64,000 nt of DNA from Actinomycetospora corticicola (GTDB taxonomy: Bacteria; Actinomycetota; Actinomycetes; Mycobacteriales; Pseudonocardiaceae), in the NCBI RefSeq assembly GCF_013409505.1, contig NZ_JACCBN010000001.1, positions 3,596,001 through 3,660,000 of the forward strand, given 5' to 3'. Both the position numbers and the translations under genes were made by a program. The notes under the pieces were generated by a model. The model worked only from the letters and a program-made list of their open reading frames with translations. It made no database searches and was not told the DNA's origin. Shown in pieces: positions 52,925 to 61,050 of this stretch; position 1 is the first letter of the stretch; each line of letters opens with the position of its first letter.

Positions 52925-54702
52925 ATCGGGAGCAGGAGGGTCGACACGGGGTGCACCGTGGAGCGGGCCGAGCCGCCCGGGATCGCGTGCCGCATGCCCA
53001 GCGGCGCCGGCACGGACGGGTCCTGGTCGTCGCCGGCGACGACCAGCCGGAGCCGGTGGCCCGTCCGGAAACGGTGGGCGACGGGTACCAGCGGGATGCG
53101 GTAGCTGACCGGCTCCCCGGGCGGGACCGCCTCGGCGACACGGCACGGCAGCACCGGCGCTCCCGGCCTGCTCGCGGACTCGTCGACCGCGCGCAGGGCG
53201 GCGCGCAGGTGACCGGCGGTGACGTCCGAGACGCTCCCGTCCGGCGCGACGTCCTGCAGGACCACGATCCAGGCGGCGTCCAGGTCGGTGATCGTCGCGA
53301 CGAGGTGGAGCTCGAGATCCCCGACGACGTCGTGGTGGTGGTCGAGCCGGGACGAGTCCCAGCTCAGCCACGGGGGCAGCGTGAGCGGGTGGACGTGGGG
53401 CGGGCGGCGGGTGTCCTCCGTGCGGCGCAGGAAGCTCCGGCCCTCCGCCCGCGCTCCCGTGGCGTCCCCGGCGTCCTGCTCGTCCTCGGGGGCGGCGAGG
53501 ACCCCGGTCGGGCCGAGCCGCCACGGCGCGAGCACGGACCCCGGGGGCGGCCAGTCGTCGGCGGTCCGCCAGCCCTCCGCGCCGGCGAGCCAGTAGCGGA
53601 TCGGCGGGCCGTCGGTGATCCCGGTGTCCCGGTCCTTGAGCCAGTGGTCGAACCAGGCGAGTGCCTCGACGTGCAGCGACTCCCAGGGCCAGCTCAGGCC
53701 CTGCGGGGGCAGCAGCCCCATCCTGACGTCGGGTCGGCCGCGCAGGGCCCGCCACGCCTCGAAGGTGCCGGGCAGGTGCATCGGCACGTTGTCCCAGTCG
53801 CAGCCCAGGTAGGTGGGCACGGTGATGGAGCCGAGGGCGGGCAGGACGCTGCGCTCGTCCCAGAAGGCGTCCCGCAGGGGGTGCTCGACGGCGGCCCGCT
53901 CCCACAGCCGGTCCCACGGCTCGGCGTCGTAGCGGCCCCGCAGGACCGAGCGCAGTGTCGCCAGCGCGGCCTCGCCGTGCGCATGGCCCGTGCGCTCGTG
54001 CAGGGCGGGGACGGCGAGCACCCGCCGTGCGAGGTCGAAGAGGGTTCCCCGCCAGAGCCCGGCGTCGTGATGGGCGGCCAGGGCCACGGCGAAGATCCAG
54101 GCGGAGATGAAGTCGGCGTTGAGCAACCCGTGGTGGCGGGTGACGCCGTAGAGGTCGGCCGAGAGCGCGACGGGGAAGATGGCCTGCAGGTGCGGCGGGT
54201 GCTCCACCGCGGCCCCGACCTGTGCGGCGGCGAAGTAGCTGATGCCGACCATGCCGACGCGTCCGTCGCACCACGGCTGGGCGGCCGCCCACTCGACGAG
54301 GTCGTGCAGATCGCGGCGTTCCTGGGAGTCGAACAGGCCGAACGTCCCGTCGGACTGCGCGGTGCCCCGCACGTTCGCGATGACGTGCACGTACCCGCGG
54401 GGCACGAAGAAGTCCGTGGCCCCTGCCTCGATGAACCCGCTCGGCGCTCCCAGGTCCTGGATCTGCCGCGGGTAGCAGGAGGCCGCGACCAGGGCCGGGA
54501 ACTGCGCCGGACTCTCCGGCCGGTACACGTCGGCGAGCAGGTGGGCGCCGTCGCGCATCGTCGCGACGACGTCCCGGTCCGCGATCACCCGGAACTCCGG
54601 GACCGACAGGTCGCGGTACTCCCGCCCCGTCGTCTGCGGTCCGTTCAACCGTCGCGCGCCGGGCTCCGTCCCCGACCACGTCGCGTTCGCGTTCGCGTTC
54701 AT
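52912..54702 (-). CDS. CocE/NonD-family hydrolase (X-Pro dipeptidyl peptidase type)
   Basis: 596 residues: alpha/beta core (VVATMRDGAHLLADVYRPES, VHVIANVRGTAQSDGTFGLF), nucleophile Ser in GMVGISYFAAAQ, then CDWDNVPMH in the region usually holding the Asp, and a C-terminal jelly-roll domain (WLSWDSSRLDHH onwards). The usual His motif GPWxH reads LPPQGLS, so the triad His is not where expected. Members hydrolyse cocaine, beta-lactam side chains and X-Pro peptides. The N-terminus repeats Asn-Ala (MNANANA). It converges on the AfsR-like gene. Confidence 0.87.
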   Translation of the reverse strand: MNANANATWSGTEPGARRLNGPQTTGREYRDLSVPEFRVIADRDVVATMRDGAHLLADVYRPESPAQFPALVAASCYPRQIQDLGAPSGFIEAGATDFFVPRGYVHVIANVRGTAQSDGTFGLFDSQERRDLHDLVEWAAAQPWCDGRVGMVGISYFAAAQVGAAVEHPPHLQAIFPVALSADLYGVTRHHGLLNADFISAWIFAVALAAHHDAGLWRGTLFDLARRVLAVPALHERTGHAHGEAALATLRSVLRGRYDAEPWDRLWERAAVEHPLRDAFWDERSVLPALGSITVPTYLGCDWDNVPMHLPGTFEAWRALRGRPDVRMGLLPPQGLSWPWESLHVEALAWFDHWLKDRDTGITDGPPIRYWLAGAEGWRTADDWPPPGSVLAPWRLGPTGVLAAPEDEQDAGDATGARAEGRSFLRRTEDTRRPPHVHPLTLPPWLSWDSSRLDHHHDVVGDLELHLVATITDLDAAWIVVLQDVAPDGSVSDVTAGHLRAALRAVDESASRPGAPVLPCRVAEAVPPGEPVSYRIPLVPVAHRFRTGHRLRLVVAGDDQDPSVPAPLGMRHAIPGGSARSTVHPVSTLLLPILRG

Positions 54703-54806
54703 CGTCGCTACCCCTCGCCGGCGTCCGACGTGCGCCGATCGACGCCCGCGCGGGGAGCGTGGACGGGCCCGTTCCCGGGCCGCGCCACGTCCGACCGGCC
54801 CGGCCC

Positions 54807-54839
54807 TTGGACCGCGGTTGGAGGTCGGGGCCCCACGGT
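54807..54839 (+). promoter_or_regulatory. SARP-like direct repeat and -10 before tautomerase operon
   Basis: TTGGACC-gcgg-TTGGAGG (54807-54824), heptamers 11 bases apart, nearly the same as 49800-49817, followed nine bases later by CACGGT (54834-54839). This matches the autoregulatory-looking site of the AfsR-like gene in sequence, period and distance to the presumed -10. Confidence 0.7.
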
Positions 54840-54890
54840 TCTCCCCGACACGGACCCCACCGAGGGGGCCGGACGAGGAGAGGACCTCCG

Positions 54891-55328
54891 ATGCCCGTCT
54901 ACCAGATCACGACCAGCGGGATCGACCTGTCGCAGGAGCAGCGCGACACCCTGGCGCAGCAGATCACGAAGACCCACCACGACGTCACCGGGGCGCCCGA
55001 CCCCTTCATCCGCGTCGTCTTCACCCCGATGCCGCTGGGCGTGATGTACACGGCCGGGAAGATCGAGCCGTCGCTCATCCTGTACGGGGCCTGCCGTGCC
55101 GGGCGCTCGGACCAGACCCGCAACGAGCTGCTGCACGCGCTCTACGACGTGCTGCAGAAGGTCGTGGACCTGCCGCCCGACCAGGTCGTGGTCGCCATCA
55201 GCGAGACGGAGAGCTCGTGGCTGATGGAGGGCGGACTGCAGCTGCCGCCACCCACCCACGACGCCGAGGTGGAGTGGATGCGGCAGCTCAACGAGCTCTT
55301 CCCCGGCAAGTACGCACAGTGGACCTGA
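54891..55328 (+). CDS. Tautomerase-superfamily protein (cis-CaaD-like)
   Basis: 145 residues, the length of the fused-repeat cis-3-chloroacrylic acid dehalogenase group. After Met removal, Pro1 would be the catalytic base (PVYQITTSG). Other landmarks match cis-CaaD as I recall it: His28 (QQITKTHHDVTG), two Arg in CRAGRS and Glu112 in SSWLMEGG. The Tyr that follows the WV segment in cis-CaaD is Ala here, so dehalogenation is uncertain. ATG 54891 has AGGAGAGGA upstream. It is first of a two-gene operon with the racemase-like protein, preceded by SARP-like repeats. Confidence 0.85.
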   Translation: MPVYQITTSGIDLSQEQRDTLAQQITKTHHDVTGAPDPFIRVVFTPMPLGVMYTAGKIEPSLILYGACRAGRSDQTRNELLHALYDVLQKVVDLPPDQVVVAISETESSWLMEGGLQLPPPTHDAEVEWMRQLNELFPGKYAQWT

Positions 55329-55329
55329 G

Positions 55330-56052
55330 GTGCCCCACGCCGGCATCCTCGCGGCCAACCCCCACGGGGCCGCGCAGTGCTTCGTCACCTACTGCCGCCT
55401 CGGCGCCGAACGCCTCGGCGGCCACGTCTACCCCGACGTCACGTTGGACTACACCGGGTACGGCCACACCCTGAACGCCTGGCTCGCCGGGGACACGGTC
55501 ACCGCGACCGGGAACCTCGCCCGCAACGTCGAGCACCTCGCCGCGGCGGGGGCCGAGTTCTTCGTGTGCCCGGACAACAACGTCCACCTCGCCCTCGACG
55601 TCATGGACGGGTTGGCGCTGCCCGGGCTGCACATCGCGGCGGCCGTCGCCGACGCCGCGACCGCCGCGGGCGCCCGACGCGTCGGTCTGCTCGGGTCCGG
55701 GTTCATCCTCGGCAGCGACCTCTACCCGCGGTGGCTCGGCGCCCGGGACATCGAGGTCGAGGTGCCCACCGGGGAGGACCGCGAGCGCCTGCACCGCGCG
55801 GTCCTCGAGGAGTTGCCCGGCGGTCGGGTCACCGAGGAGACGCGGGCCTGGTTCGTCGACCTCGTCGGCCGGCTCGCCGGGCGCGGCTGCGACGCGGTCG
55901 CCCTCGTCTCCACCGAGCTGTTCCCGCTGCTGTCGGCGGGGACGAGCCCGGTGCCCGTCATCGACTCGGCCACCGTGGTCGGCCACCGGATGCTCGAGAT
56001 CGCCCTCGGCGACGTCCCGCTGCCCACCTGGCGAGGAGGCGCCGTGGCATGA
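55330..56052 (+). CDS. Asp/Glu racemase-superfamily protein, one catalytic Cys replaced
   Basis: 240 residues. The first catalytic segment is intact (FFVCPDNNVHLA, Cys80), but the second, normally GCTEL, is VSTEL with Ser194. The superfamily covers aspartate/glutamate racemase, maleate isomerase, hydantoin racemase and arylmalonate decarboxylase; members with one Cys are known to do one-sided chemistry such as decarboxylation. GTG 55330 is two bases after the tautomerase stop, so the two proteins probably act on one small dicarboxylate-type metabolite. Confidence 0.85.
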   Translation: MPHAGILAANPHGAAQCFVTYCRLGAERLGGHVYPDVTLDYTGYGHTLNAWLAGDTVTATGNLARNVEHLAAAGAEFFVCPDNNVHLALDVMDGLALPGLHIAAAVADAATAAGARRVGLLGSGFILGSDLYPRWLGARDIEVEVPTGEDRERLHRAVLEELPGGRVTEETRAWFVDLVGRLAGRGCDAVALVSTELFPLLSAGTSPVPVIDSATVVGHRMLEIALGDVPLPTWRGGAVA

Positions 56053-56098
56053 CGTCCCGGGAGGACACGACGGTGCGCGCACCGTCGGCGCCCTCCGG

Positions 56099-56566
56099 TC
56101 AGCCCGGCGAGGGCCCCGGGCCGGTCGTGGCGACGCGCGCGGTCCGGGCGCGGAGGACCTCACCGACCACGGCGCCGACGAGCCACCCCACGGGGCCACC
56201 GACCAGCGACAGTGACACCTGGCCGTCCTCACCCCGGGCGAGCAGCACCGTGGCCCCGTCGCCGAGAGAGGCCGGGGTGCCGTCCCGTCGGAGCACCTGG
56301 GTGACGTCGTCGCGCAGGGCGCGCAGCCGGGGCAGGTCGGGCTCCCGGAGCGCGGGGAGGTCAGGGGTCGGCGTCACGGTCGCCGAGGCCCACTCCTCGA
56401 CGAGCCCGGCCAGCCACCCCTGCGCCACGTCGAGCCCGGACCCGAGGAGGTCGGGCTCGCGGGGTCGACCGGCGGCCCGGCTGTTCACGACGTCCTGGAC
56501 CAGCGCGAGTCCGCCGGGCGCCGGCGTCAGCCCGTAGCGCGTGGTGGCGGTGACGGTCGTGGTCAA
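56099..56566 (-). pseudogene. CGNR zinc-finger regulator lacking the zinc finger
   Basis: 155 codons from TTG 56566. The N-terminal part (PAPGGLALVQDVVNSRA, then ALRDDVTQVLRRDG and GWLVGAVVGEVLRARTAR) is that of actinobacterial CGNR-family regulators with an ABATE domain. The C-terminal CxxCxxxF...CGNR finger that should follow EVLRARTA is absent; the frame ends ATTGPGPSPG. No finger is found downstream in any frame. It is probably a truncated, non-DNA-binding remnant. Confidence 0.65.
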
Positions 56567-56650
56567 GCTCCCAACGTACGTGTCACTCCGTCCCGGGCCT
56601 CGGTCACCGTGGCGTTCGCGGCCGCGTCGTGACCGAGCCGATCGCGACGA

Positions 56651-57196
56651 TCAGGACGCGCCGGGCTCCATCGTCTCGACGTGCAGCAGCAGGGCCTGCG
56701 CGCACGCGGTCTGCGGCGCCGCGACGAAGGCCGCGGCGGTGTCACCGGGCGGGTAGATCCGGAGCCCGCGCACCGTGGTCGGCACGCACGTGGCGTTGTC
56801 GTCGTTCCTGCTGTCGGTGATGCGGACGAGTGCGTGCGCGGACCGCCCGGGAGCGAGGTCCACCTCACCGGCGCGGGCACCGTCCTCGGCCGCGGCCGGA
56901 CCGACCTGGTGACCGTCGTCCCCCGCCACGAAGGAGACGCCGGGGAAGCCGCGCAGCCGACAGGTCGTCGAGCCGGAGTTGGTGAACACGAGTGGAGTGA
57001 TCGTCGAGCCGGCGGCACCCTCGGCCGCGCCGAGCCGGACGCCCAGCTGCCCCGTCGGGCAGTTGGGCCGCGTCGAGGCGTCCCCCGACGAGGATCCGTC
57101 GGACGAGGCGACCGCGGACGGTGCCGCGGAGGTCGACGCGGGCACGGCGACGGTGGTGGTCGAGACGGGGGCCGCTGGGGCGCCGGTCGCAACCAC
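56651..57196 (-). CDS. DUF4232-like secreted protein, signal peptide out of frame
   Basis: 181 codons from GTG 57196. The Ser/Thr/Ala-rich linker (APVSTTTVAVPASTSAAPSA) is followed by a DUF4232-type domain: CPTGQLGVRLGAAEGAAGST, FTNSGSTTCRLRGFPGVSFV and ALVRITDSRNDDNATCVP, with paired cysteines. A lipoprotein-like signal (SLGAVGFALTLLGGC) lies directly upstream but in a different frame and without a start codon. Either a small frameshift has separated signal and domain, or the assembly has an error. As read, the protein would stay in the cytoplasm. Confidence 0.6.
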   Translation of the reverse strand: MVATGAPAAPVSTTTVAVPASTSAAPSAVASSDGSSSGDASTRPNCPTGQLGVRLGAAEGAAGSTITPLVFTNSGSTTCRLRGFPGVSFVAGDDGHQVGPAAAEDGARAGEVDLAPGRSAHALVRITDSRNDDNATCVPTTVRGLRIYPPGDTAAAFVAAPQTACAQALLLHVETMEPGAS

Positions 57197-57233
57197 CGAG
57201 CAGCGTCAGGGCGAACCCGACCGCCCCGAGTGA

Positions 57234-58100
57234 TCATGCGCTGCGGTATCCGACGTCGTCCGGGCCCGGCGCGCCGCCGTGCCGCGTCCCGAAGGTCCGC
57301 ACGAGGGACCGCAGGCGCGGGACCGGTCGGACGGCGACGCCGTCGAGATAGGCCCGGCCGGCGGTCCGCACCGCCGCCGTCACCGCAGGTCGCGGACGCG
57401 GGAGCCCGTGCGTCGCGCGGAGGTTCTCCGGGCAGACCGCGGCGAGGATCTCCGGCCCGAGGTGGCGTACCGAGGTCGGCAGCACCCGGCGGGAGAAGTC
57501 CTCGACGAGCGCGTCGGCCACCGCCCGACCACCCTCGCTCGGGGCGAACTCCTGCTCCTCGTACCGGTGCATCCAGGCGCGGAGCTCCTCGCGGTCGTCC
57601 GGGATGTCCTCGAGGTGCTGGCGGACGGCCACCGCGCGCCAGAACCGCCACTGCCCCTCCAGCTCCACCCGGGAGAAGGGGCGGGCGCCGACCGCGGCGG
57701 CGATGTTCTCGGGGTCGAGCGCGAGGGTGCCGAGCGTGTAGAGCGAGTCGGTGTTGCGGATCGGGAAGTGCGCGTGGATCGCGTTGAGCCGCTCGATCCA
57801 GCGGATGCCCTCCGGGGAGTCGGGCCCGTGCTCGAGGAAGCGGCCGAAGAAGACGATCGTGTCGTCGTTGCGCGCCGCGGTGTCCGTGACGATGTCGCCG
57901 GTCCCCTTCCGCCACAGGATGCGACCCATGGTGGGCACGGCGACCTGCTTCATGAACGAGACCGTGAACATCGCGAGGACGAGCGCCCGATGGCCGTGCA
58001 GCGTCTCGAGGCTCGTCCGCGCGATCTCGGCGTAGTCCCGCTGCGGGTCGAGCGTCGCGAGCCGGTGGCGCTCCGCCGCGCCCAGGGTCCACCGCTGCAC
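57234..58100 (-). CDS. DUF2236 / MpaB-family oxygenase-like protein
   Basis: 288 residues of the DUF2236 fold, shared with the rubber oxygenase Lcp and the mycophenolate enzyme MpaB. Landmarks: ETLHGHRALVLAMFTVSFMK, RWIERLNAIHAHFPIRNTDS and SLYTLGTLALDPENIAA, with His residues that could bind heme. The start is GTG 58100, with GGAGG five bases upstream; the longer frame to 58298 covers the divergent TetR promoter. A CGTGTCAACT element upstream recurs before the Ldi-like gene. The substrate may be a terpenoid or other lipophilic alkene, by context only. Confidence 0.83.
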   Translation of the reverse strand: MQRWTLGAAERHRLATLDPQRDYAEIARTSLETLHGHRALVLAMFTVSFMKQVAVPTMGRILWRKGTGDIVTDTAARNDDTIVFFGRFLEHGPDSPEGIRWIERLNAIHAHFPIRNTDSLYTLGTLALDPENIAAAVGARPFSRVELEGQWRFWRAVAVRQHLEDIPDDREELRAWMHRYEEQEFAPSEGGRAVADALVEDFSRRVLPTSVRHLGPEILAAVCPENLRATHGLPRPRPAVTAAVRTAGRAYLDGVAVRPVPRLRSLVRTFGTRHGGAPGPDDVGYRSA

Positions 58101-58128
58101 GGTCGCCTCCACCAAGTAGGAACTGTCT

Positions 58129-58138
58129 CGTGTCAACT
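58129..58138. promoter_or_regulatory. CGTGTCAACT element, copy 1
   Basis: Ten-base word between the divergent DUF2236 and TetR genes, repeated exactly at 60929-60938 before the Ldi-like operon. Related CGTGTCAAG and inverted TGACACG lie at 58164 and 58196. Candidate sites for the TetR protein encoded at 58183. Confidence 0.55.
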
Positions 58139-58182
58139 TCGGACCCTGCTCCGGGTACGACCCCGTGTCAAGATGGCGACCG

Positions 58183-58803
58183 ATGGCACGGGCTGTGACA
58201 CGACCGCACCGCGGGGTGAGTGCGGTCGACCGGACGGCCGCCCGCCGGACCCGGCTGCTCGACGCCGCGCGTGACCTGATCGCCGACCAGGGCTCCACGA
58301 GCCTGTCCGTCGACGCCGTCTGCGGCCGGGCCGAGCTGACGAAGCGCTACTTCTACGAGAGCTTCACCGGCCTCGACGCCCTACTCACGGCCGTGTTCGA
58401 CGAGGCGACCGGAGCGTTGCGGTCCGCGCTCGTCGCCGCCCTCGCCGACGCGCCGGCGCAGTTCGAGGGCCGCATCCGCGTGGTCGTCCGCTCGGTGCTG
58501 ACCGCGCTCGCGTCGGACCGCGGCTGGTCGCGACTGTGGGCGGAGTCGCCCGCCCACCCCCTCCTGCGGCTCCGGCGGCACGCGGTGATCGACGAGTTCG
58601 TCGCGGCGCTCGCCGGCGAGCTCACCCCCGACCGCCGGCACGGACAGGACCCCGCGATCACCCTGCTCACCCTCGTCGCCGGGATCACCGAGGTGGTCGA
58701 CCGCCGGGCGCTGCTCGACCTCCCGATCCACGACGACGCCCTGCTGGAGAGCCTGGTGGCCGTCGGCGTCGCGGCCTGCGCGCCGCTGCGCCCGGACGCC
58801 TGA
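58183..58803 (+). CDS. TetR-family regulator
   Basis: 206 residues. DNA-binding domain: TAARRTRLLDAARDLIADQG, then LSVDAVCGRAELTKRYFYESF. The C-terminal ligand domain ends in ALLESLVAVGVAACAPL. The start is uncertain: ATG 58183 is used, GTG 58165 and GTG 58216 are also in frame. It is divergent from the DUF2236 gene and converges on the Ldi-like gene; both have the CGTGTCAACT element in front, so it probably controls both. Confidence 0.88.
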   Translation: MARAVTRPHRGVSAVDRTAARRTRLLDAARDLIADQGSTSLSVDAVCGRAELTKRYFYESFTGLDALLTAVFDEATGALRSALVAALADAPAQFEGRIRVVVRSVLTALASDRGWSRLWAESPAHPLLRLRRHAVIDEFVAALAGELTPDRRHGQDPAITLLTLVAGITEVVDRRALLDLPIHDDALLESLVAVGVAACAPLRPDA

Positions 58804-58825
58804 GCCGACCCGACCGCACCCGTCG

Positions 58826-60742
58826 TCAGGACCGCGGGTGGAGCCGCACCTCCCGCCGGCCGTCGAGGTCGACCTCGAGCAGCGCCCGGCCCGCGGGGTC
58901 CGCGACGACCTCGTCGGCAGCCGCTCCCGCGACGGCGTAGCGCCGCCCGGGGACGAGTCGGTCGACGGCGAGCCCGGTGCGCACCGGGCCGGCGCCGGGG
59001 CGCAGCACCAGGTCGAGCCCGTCCCCGTCTGTGAGCGCCCGCGCCACCAGGACGTCGGGGTACGCCGCGTCCGCGAGCCTCGGCCCCGTCCGCCACGCCT
59101 CGGGCACCGCACCGTGACCCACCAGATCGCGCAGCGCGTGCGCGCGCCCGAAGCGTCCGAGCACGGCGTAGAAGTTCACCATCGGCGACACCCCGGCGTA
59201 GCGCCGCGCGCCGTGGCGCTCCTCAACGGTCTCCCGCTCGGCGAGCACCGCCGCGGCGGCGTCCGCCATCTCCCCGTCACCGACCTCCCGGGCGGCCATC
59301 GTGATCGCGACCTGCCCGAACGTGTCCCGGCCGAGCGTGTAGTAGCCCGGGTCGAACCGGTTGACCAGGCGGGTCGGCAGCGCCGGCCGACCGTCGCGCA
59401 GGGCGAGCTCCTGGCGCCGCACCAGCCACCAGGTGCGCTGGGCGAGGTCGGGGAACGCCGCGTGCGACCAGTAGGTCGTGTTCAGCGCGACCGACGTCCC
59501 CGCCCAGAAGTTCCACGACAGCCCGAGGTGCCGCGCCCGGACCCCGACGATGCGCCCGTCGGGACGGAGGAACTCGTGCTCGTAGGCGTGGTGCAGGCGC
59601 TCGCGGACGTCCTCGAACCACGCGGTGTCGTGCGCCCGGTCGTGGGCGAGGAGCGCGGTGGTGCCGAAGGCGTTGCAGACCGTGTAGACCCAGTTCGGCT
59701 CGCACGGGATCAGGGCGAGGTCCGACCGCGACATGCCGCCGTGGAGCTGCCGCGCGAGGGCTCCGAAGTCGTGCGCGTAGGCCTCCTCGTCGGACCAGCG
59801 GTAGGTCAGACCTCCGGGTCGGGAGTACCGGTCGTCGTTGAGCAGCTCGTAGAGACCGACCATCGTCCCGTGCCACCCGGTGAGCATGATGTTCTCGTCG
59901 GTGTCGAACGGGTCGCGGTTCGTCGAGAGGTTGCCCCAGAGGTTCTCGGTGCGCCAGTAACCCCAGACCTTGCGCAGCAGCATCTTCTCGATCGCGTGCC
60001 GCTGCGCCTCGGCGACGTAGCCCGAGAACGCCGGCGTCCGCGTGTACTGCGACATCGCGATGCCGTCGCCGAGCGCCGTCAGCTGGTAGCGCAGCGCTCC
60101 CTCCCGGTACTGCTCGAGCACCACGAGGCCCTCGAAGCCGTCGACCGGCTGCAGCGCGATGTCGAGGCTGTAGCGCAGGTGTGCGAGGTCCTCCGCCGAG
60201 CTCTCGACGACGGGGACGTCGCTCGCCAGGGCCGGGGGTCCGGAGATCGTGAAGCGGACGTCCGCGAGCTCACGGTTGATCTCCTGCCCCCGCCGCCGCT
60301 GCGCGGCGTGGCGCACCCGGTGCACGAGATGCGCCACCACGAGCGCGACCGCCACCGAGGCCGGGACGGCGACGCGGACCCCGGGCAGCACCCCGTCGTC
60401 GAGCGCGAGGGGCGCGAGACCCGCCGTCAGGAGCCAGACCGCGGGCGGCAGGACCACCGGCCCCGCGTACCACCACACCAGCAGCGACAGCAGGAACACG
60501 GCCGCCGAGACGACCGCGGGGACCGGGGCGCCGGCGGCCAGGAACCCGCCGCCCGGCACGACCAGGCCCAGCCCGAGCACGGTGAGGACCGGGCCCGCCC
60601 CGAGCCACCCGGGAAGCGAGCCGACCAGCCACACCACGCCATAGACCAGAAGGGCGCGCCGCATGCGCCGGGCCGTCACCGGCGGGAGGACCGCGACGGC
60701 GGGCAGCAGGACGGTGGCGGTCCGGTCGGTCGCGGTGCTCAT
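58826..60742 (-). CDS. Linalool dehydratase/isomerase-like membrane protein
   Basis: 638 residues. The N-terminal 170 hold four to six hydrophobic helices (LLVYGVVWLVGSLPGWLGAG, VVSAAVFLLSLLVWWYAGPV). The rest is an alpha-helical barrel-type domain with segments typical, as I recall them, of the Ldi domain: NIMLTGWHGTMVGLYELL, IPCEPNWVYTVCNAFGTTAL and HLGLSWNFWAGTSVALNTTY. Two cysteines in CEPNWVYTVC and nearby Tyr, His and Asp are plausible active-site residues. Ldi interconverts linalool, geraniol and myrcene; the real substrate here is unknown. ATG 60742 overlaps the stop of the small gene upstream (ATGA). Confidence 0.7.
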   Translation of the reverse strand: MSTATDRTATVLLPAVAVLPPVTARRMRRALLVYGVVWLVGSLPGWLGAGPVLTVLGLGLVVPGGGFLAAGAPVPAVVSAAVFLLSLLVWWYAGPVVLPPAVWLLTAGLAPLALDDGVLPGVRVAVPASVAVALVVAHLVHRVRHAAQRRRGQEINRELADVRFTISGPPALASDVPVVESSAEDLAHLRYSLDIALQPVDGFEGLVVLEQYREGALRYQLTALGDGIAMSQYTRTPAFSGYVAEAQRHAIEKMLLRKVWGYWRTENLWGNLSTNRDPFDTDENIMLTGWHGTMVGLYELLNDDRYSRPGGLTYRWSDEEAYAHDFGALARQLHGGMSRSDLALIPCEPNWVYTVCNAFGTTALLAHDRAHDTAWFEDVRERLHHAYEHEFLRPDGRIVGVRARHLGLSWNFWAGTSVALNTTYWSHAAFPDLAQRTWWLVRRQELALRDGRPALPTRLVNRFDPGYYTLGRDTFGQVAITMAAREVGDGEMADAAAAVLAERETVEERHGARRYAGVSPMVNFYAVLGRFGRAHALRDLVGHGAVPEAWRTGPRLADAAYPDVLVARALTDGDGLDLVLRPGAGPVRTGLAVDRLVPGRRYAVAGAAADEVVADPAGRALLEVDLDGRREVRLHPRS

Positions 60743-60882
60743 CGCCCCGTCCCGACGACGGGTCCCGGCCGCCGGGCGGGCGACGCGAAGCCGACCTCCA
60801 CCGACGCCGCGCCCGGGACCAGGCGACGCCAGGCGTCGCGCACGACGGCGACCACCAGACCGAGTGCCACACAGCACGCCAC
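60739..60882 (-). CDS. Small single-helix membrane peptide, 47 residues
   Basis: GTG 60882 with AGGAGG six bases upstream. The peptide VACCVALGLVVAVVRDAWRR has one short hydrophobic helix with two adjacent cysteines, then a Pro/Gly-rich tail. Its stop overlaps the start of the Ldi-like gene (ATGA), so it is the first gene of that operon and its translation feeds the next. No family recognised; a membrane partner or a coupling leader are both possible. Confidence 0.6.
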   Translation of the reverse strand: MACCVALGLVVAVVRDAWRRLVPGAASVEVGFASPARRPGPVVGTGR

Positions 60883-60905
60883 GACGGACCTCCTCACGAT
60901 CTGAC

Positions 60906-60939
60906 CGACACCATAGTTGATACGGTGTCGTGTCAACTA
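60906..60939. promoter_or_regulatory. Nested dyads and CGTGTCAACT copy 2 before Ldi-like operon
   Basis: CGACACC-11-GGTGTCG (60906-60930) and TAGTTGA-12-TCAACTA (60914-60939) overlap, and include CGTGTCAACT at 60929-60938. A likely repressor site controlling the leftward small peptide/Ldi-like operon. Confidence 0.6.
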
Positions 60940-61050
60940 CTGCGAGGTGGCCATGGCGGGCGGTGACCATTGCGGCGTGGTCGACGGTGCCGGCGGGCTC
61001 GAGGGTCTCGTCAGTGGAACCAGCGCTCACCCGCGGGACGCTCGACCTGC

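Noticed and set aside
56563-58092. 509-residue minus-strand frame through the DUF4232 and DUF2236 region
   Set aside because: Arg/Pro-rich composition typical of high-GC shadow frames; the two domain proteins lie in other frames.
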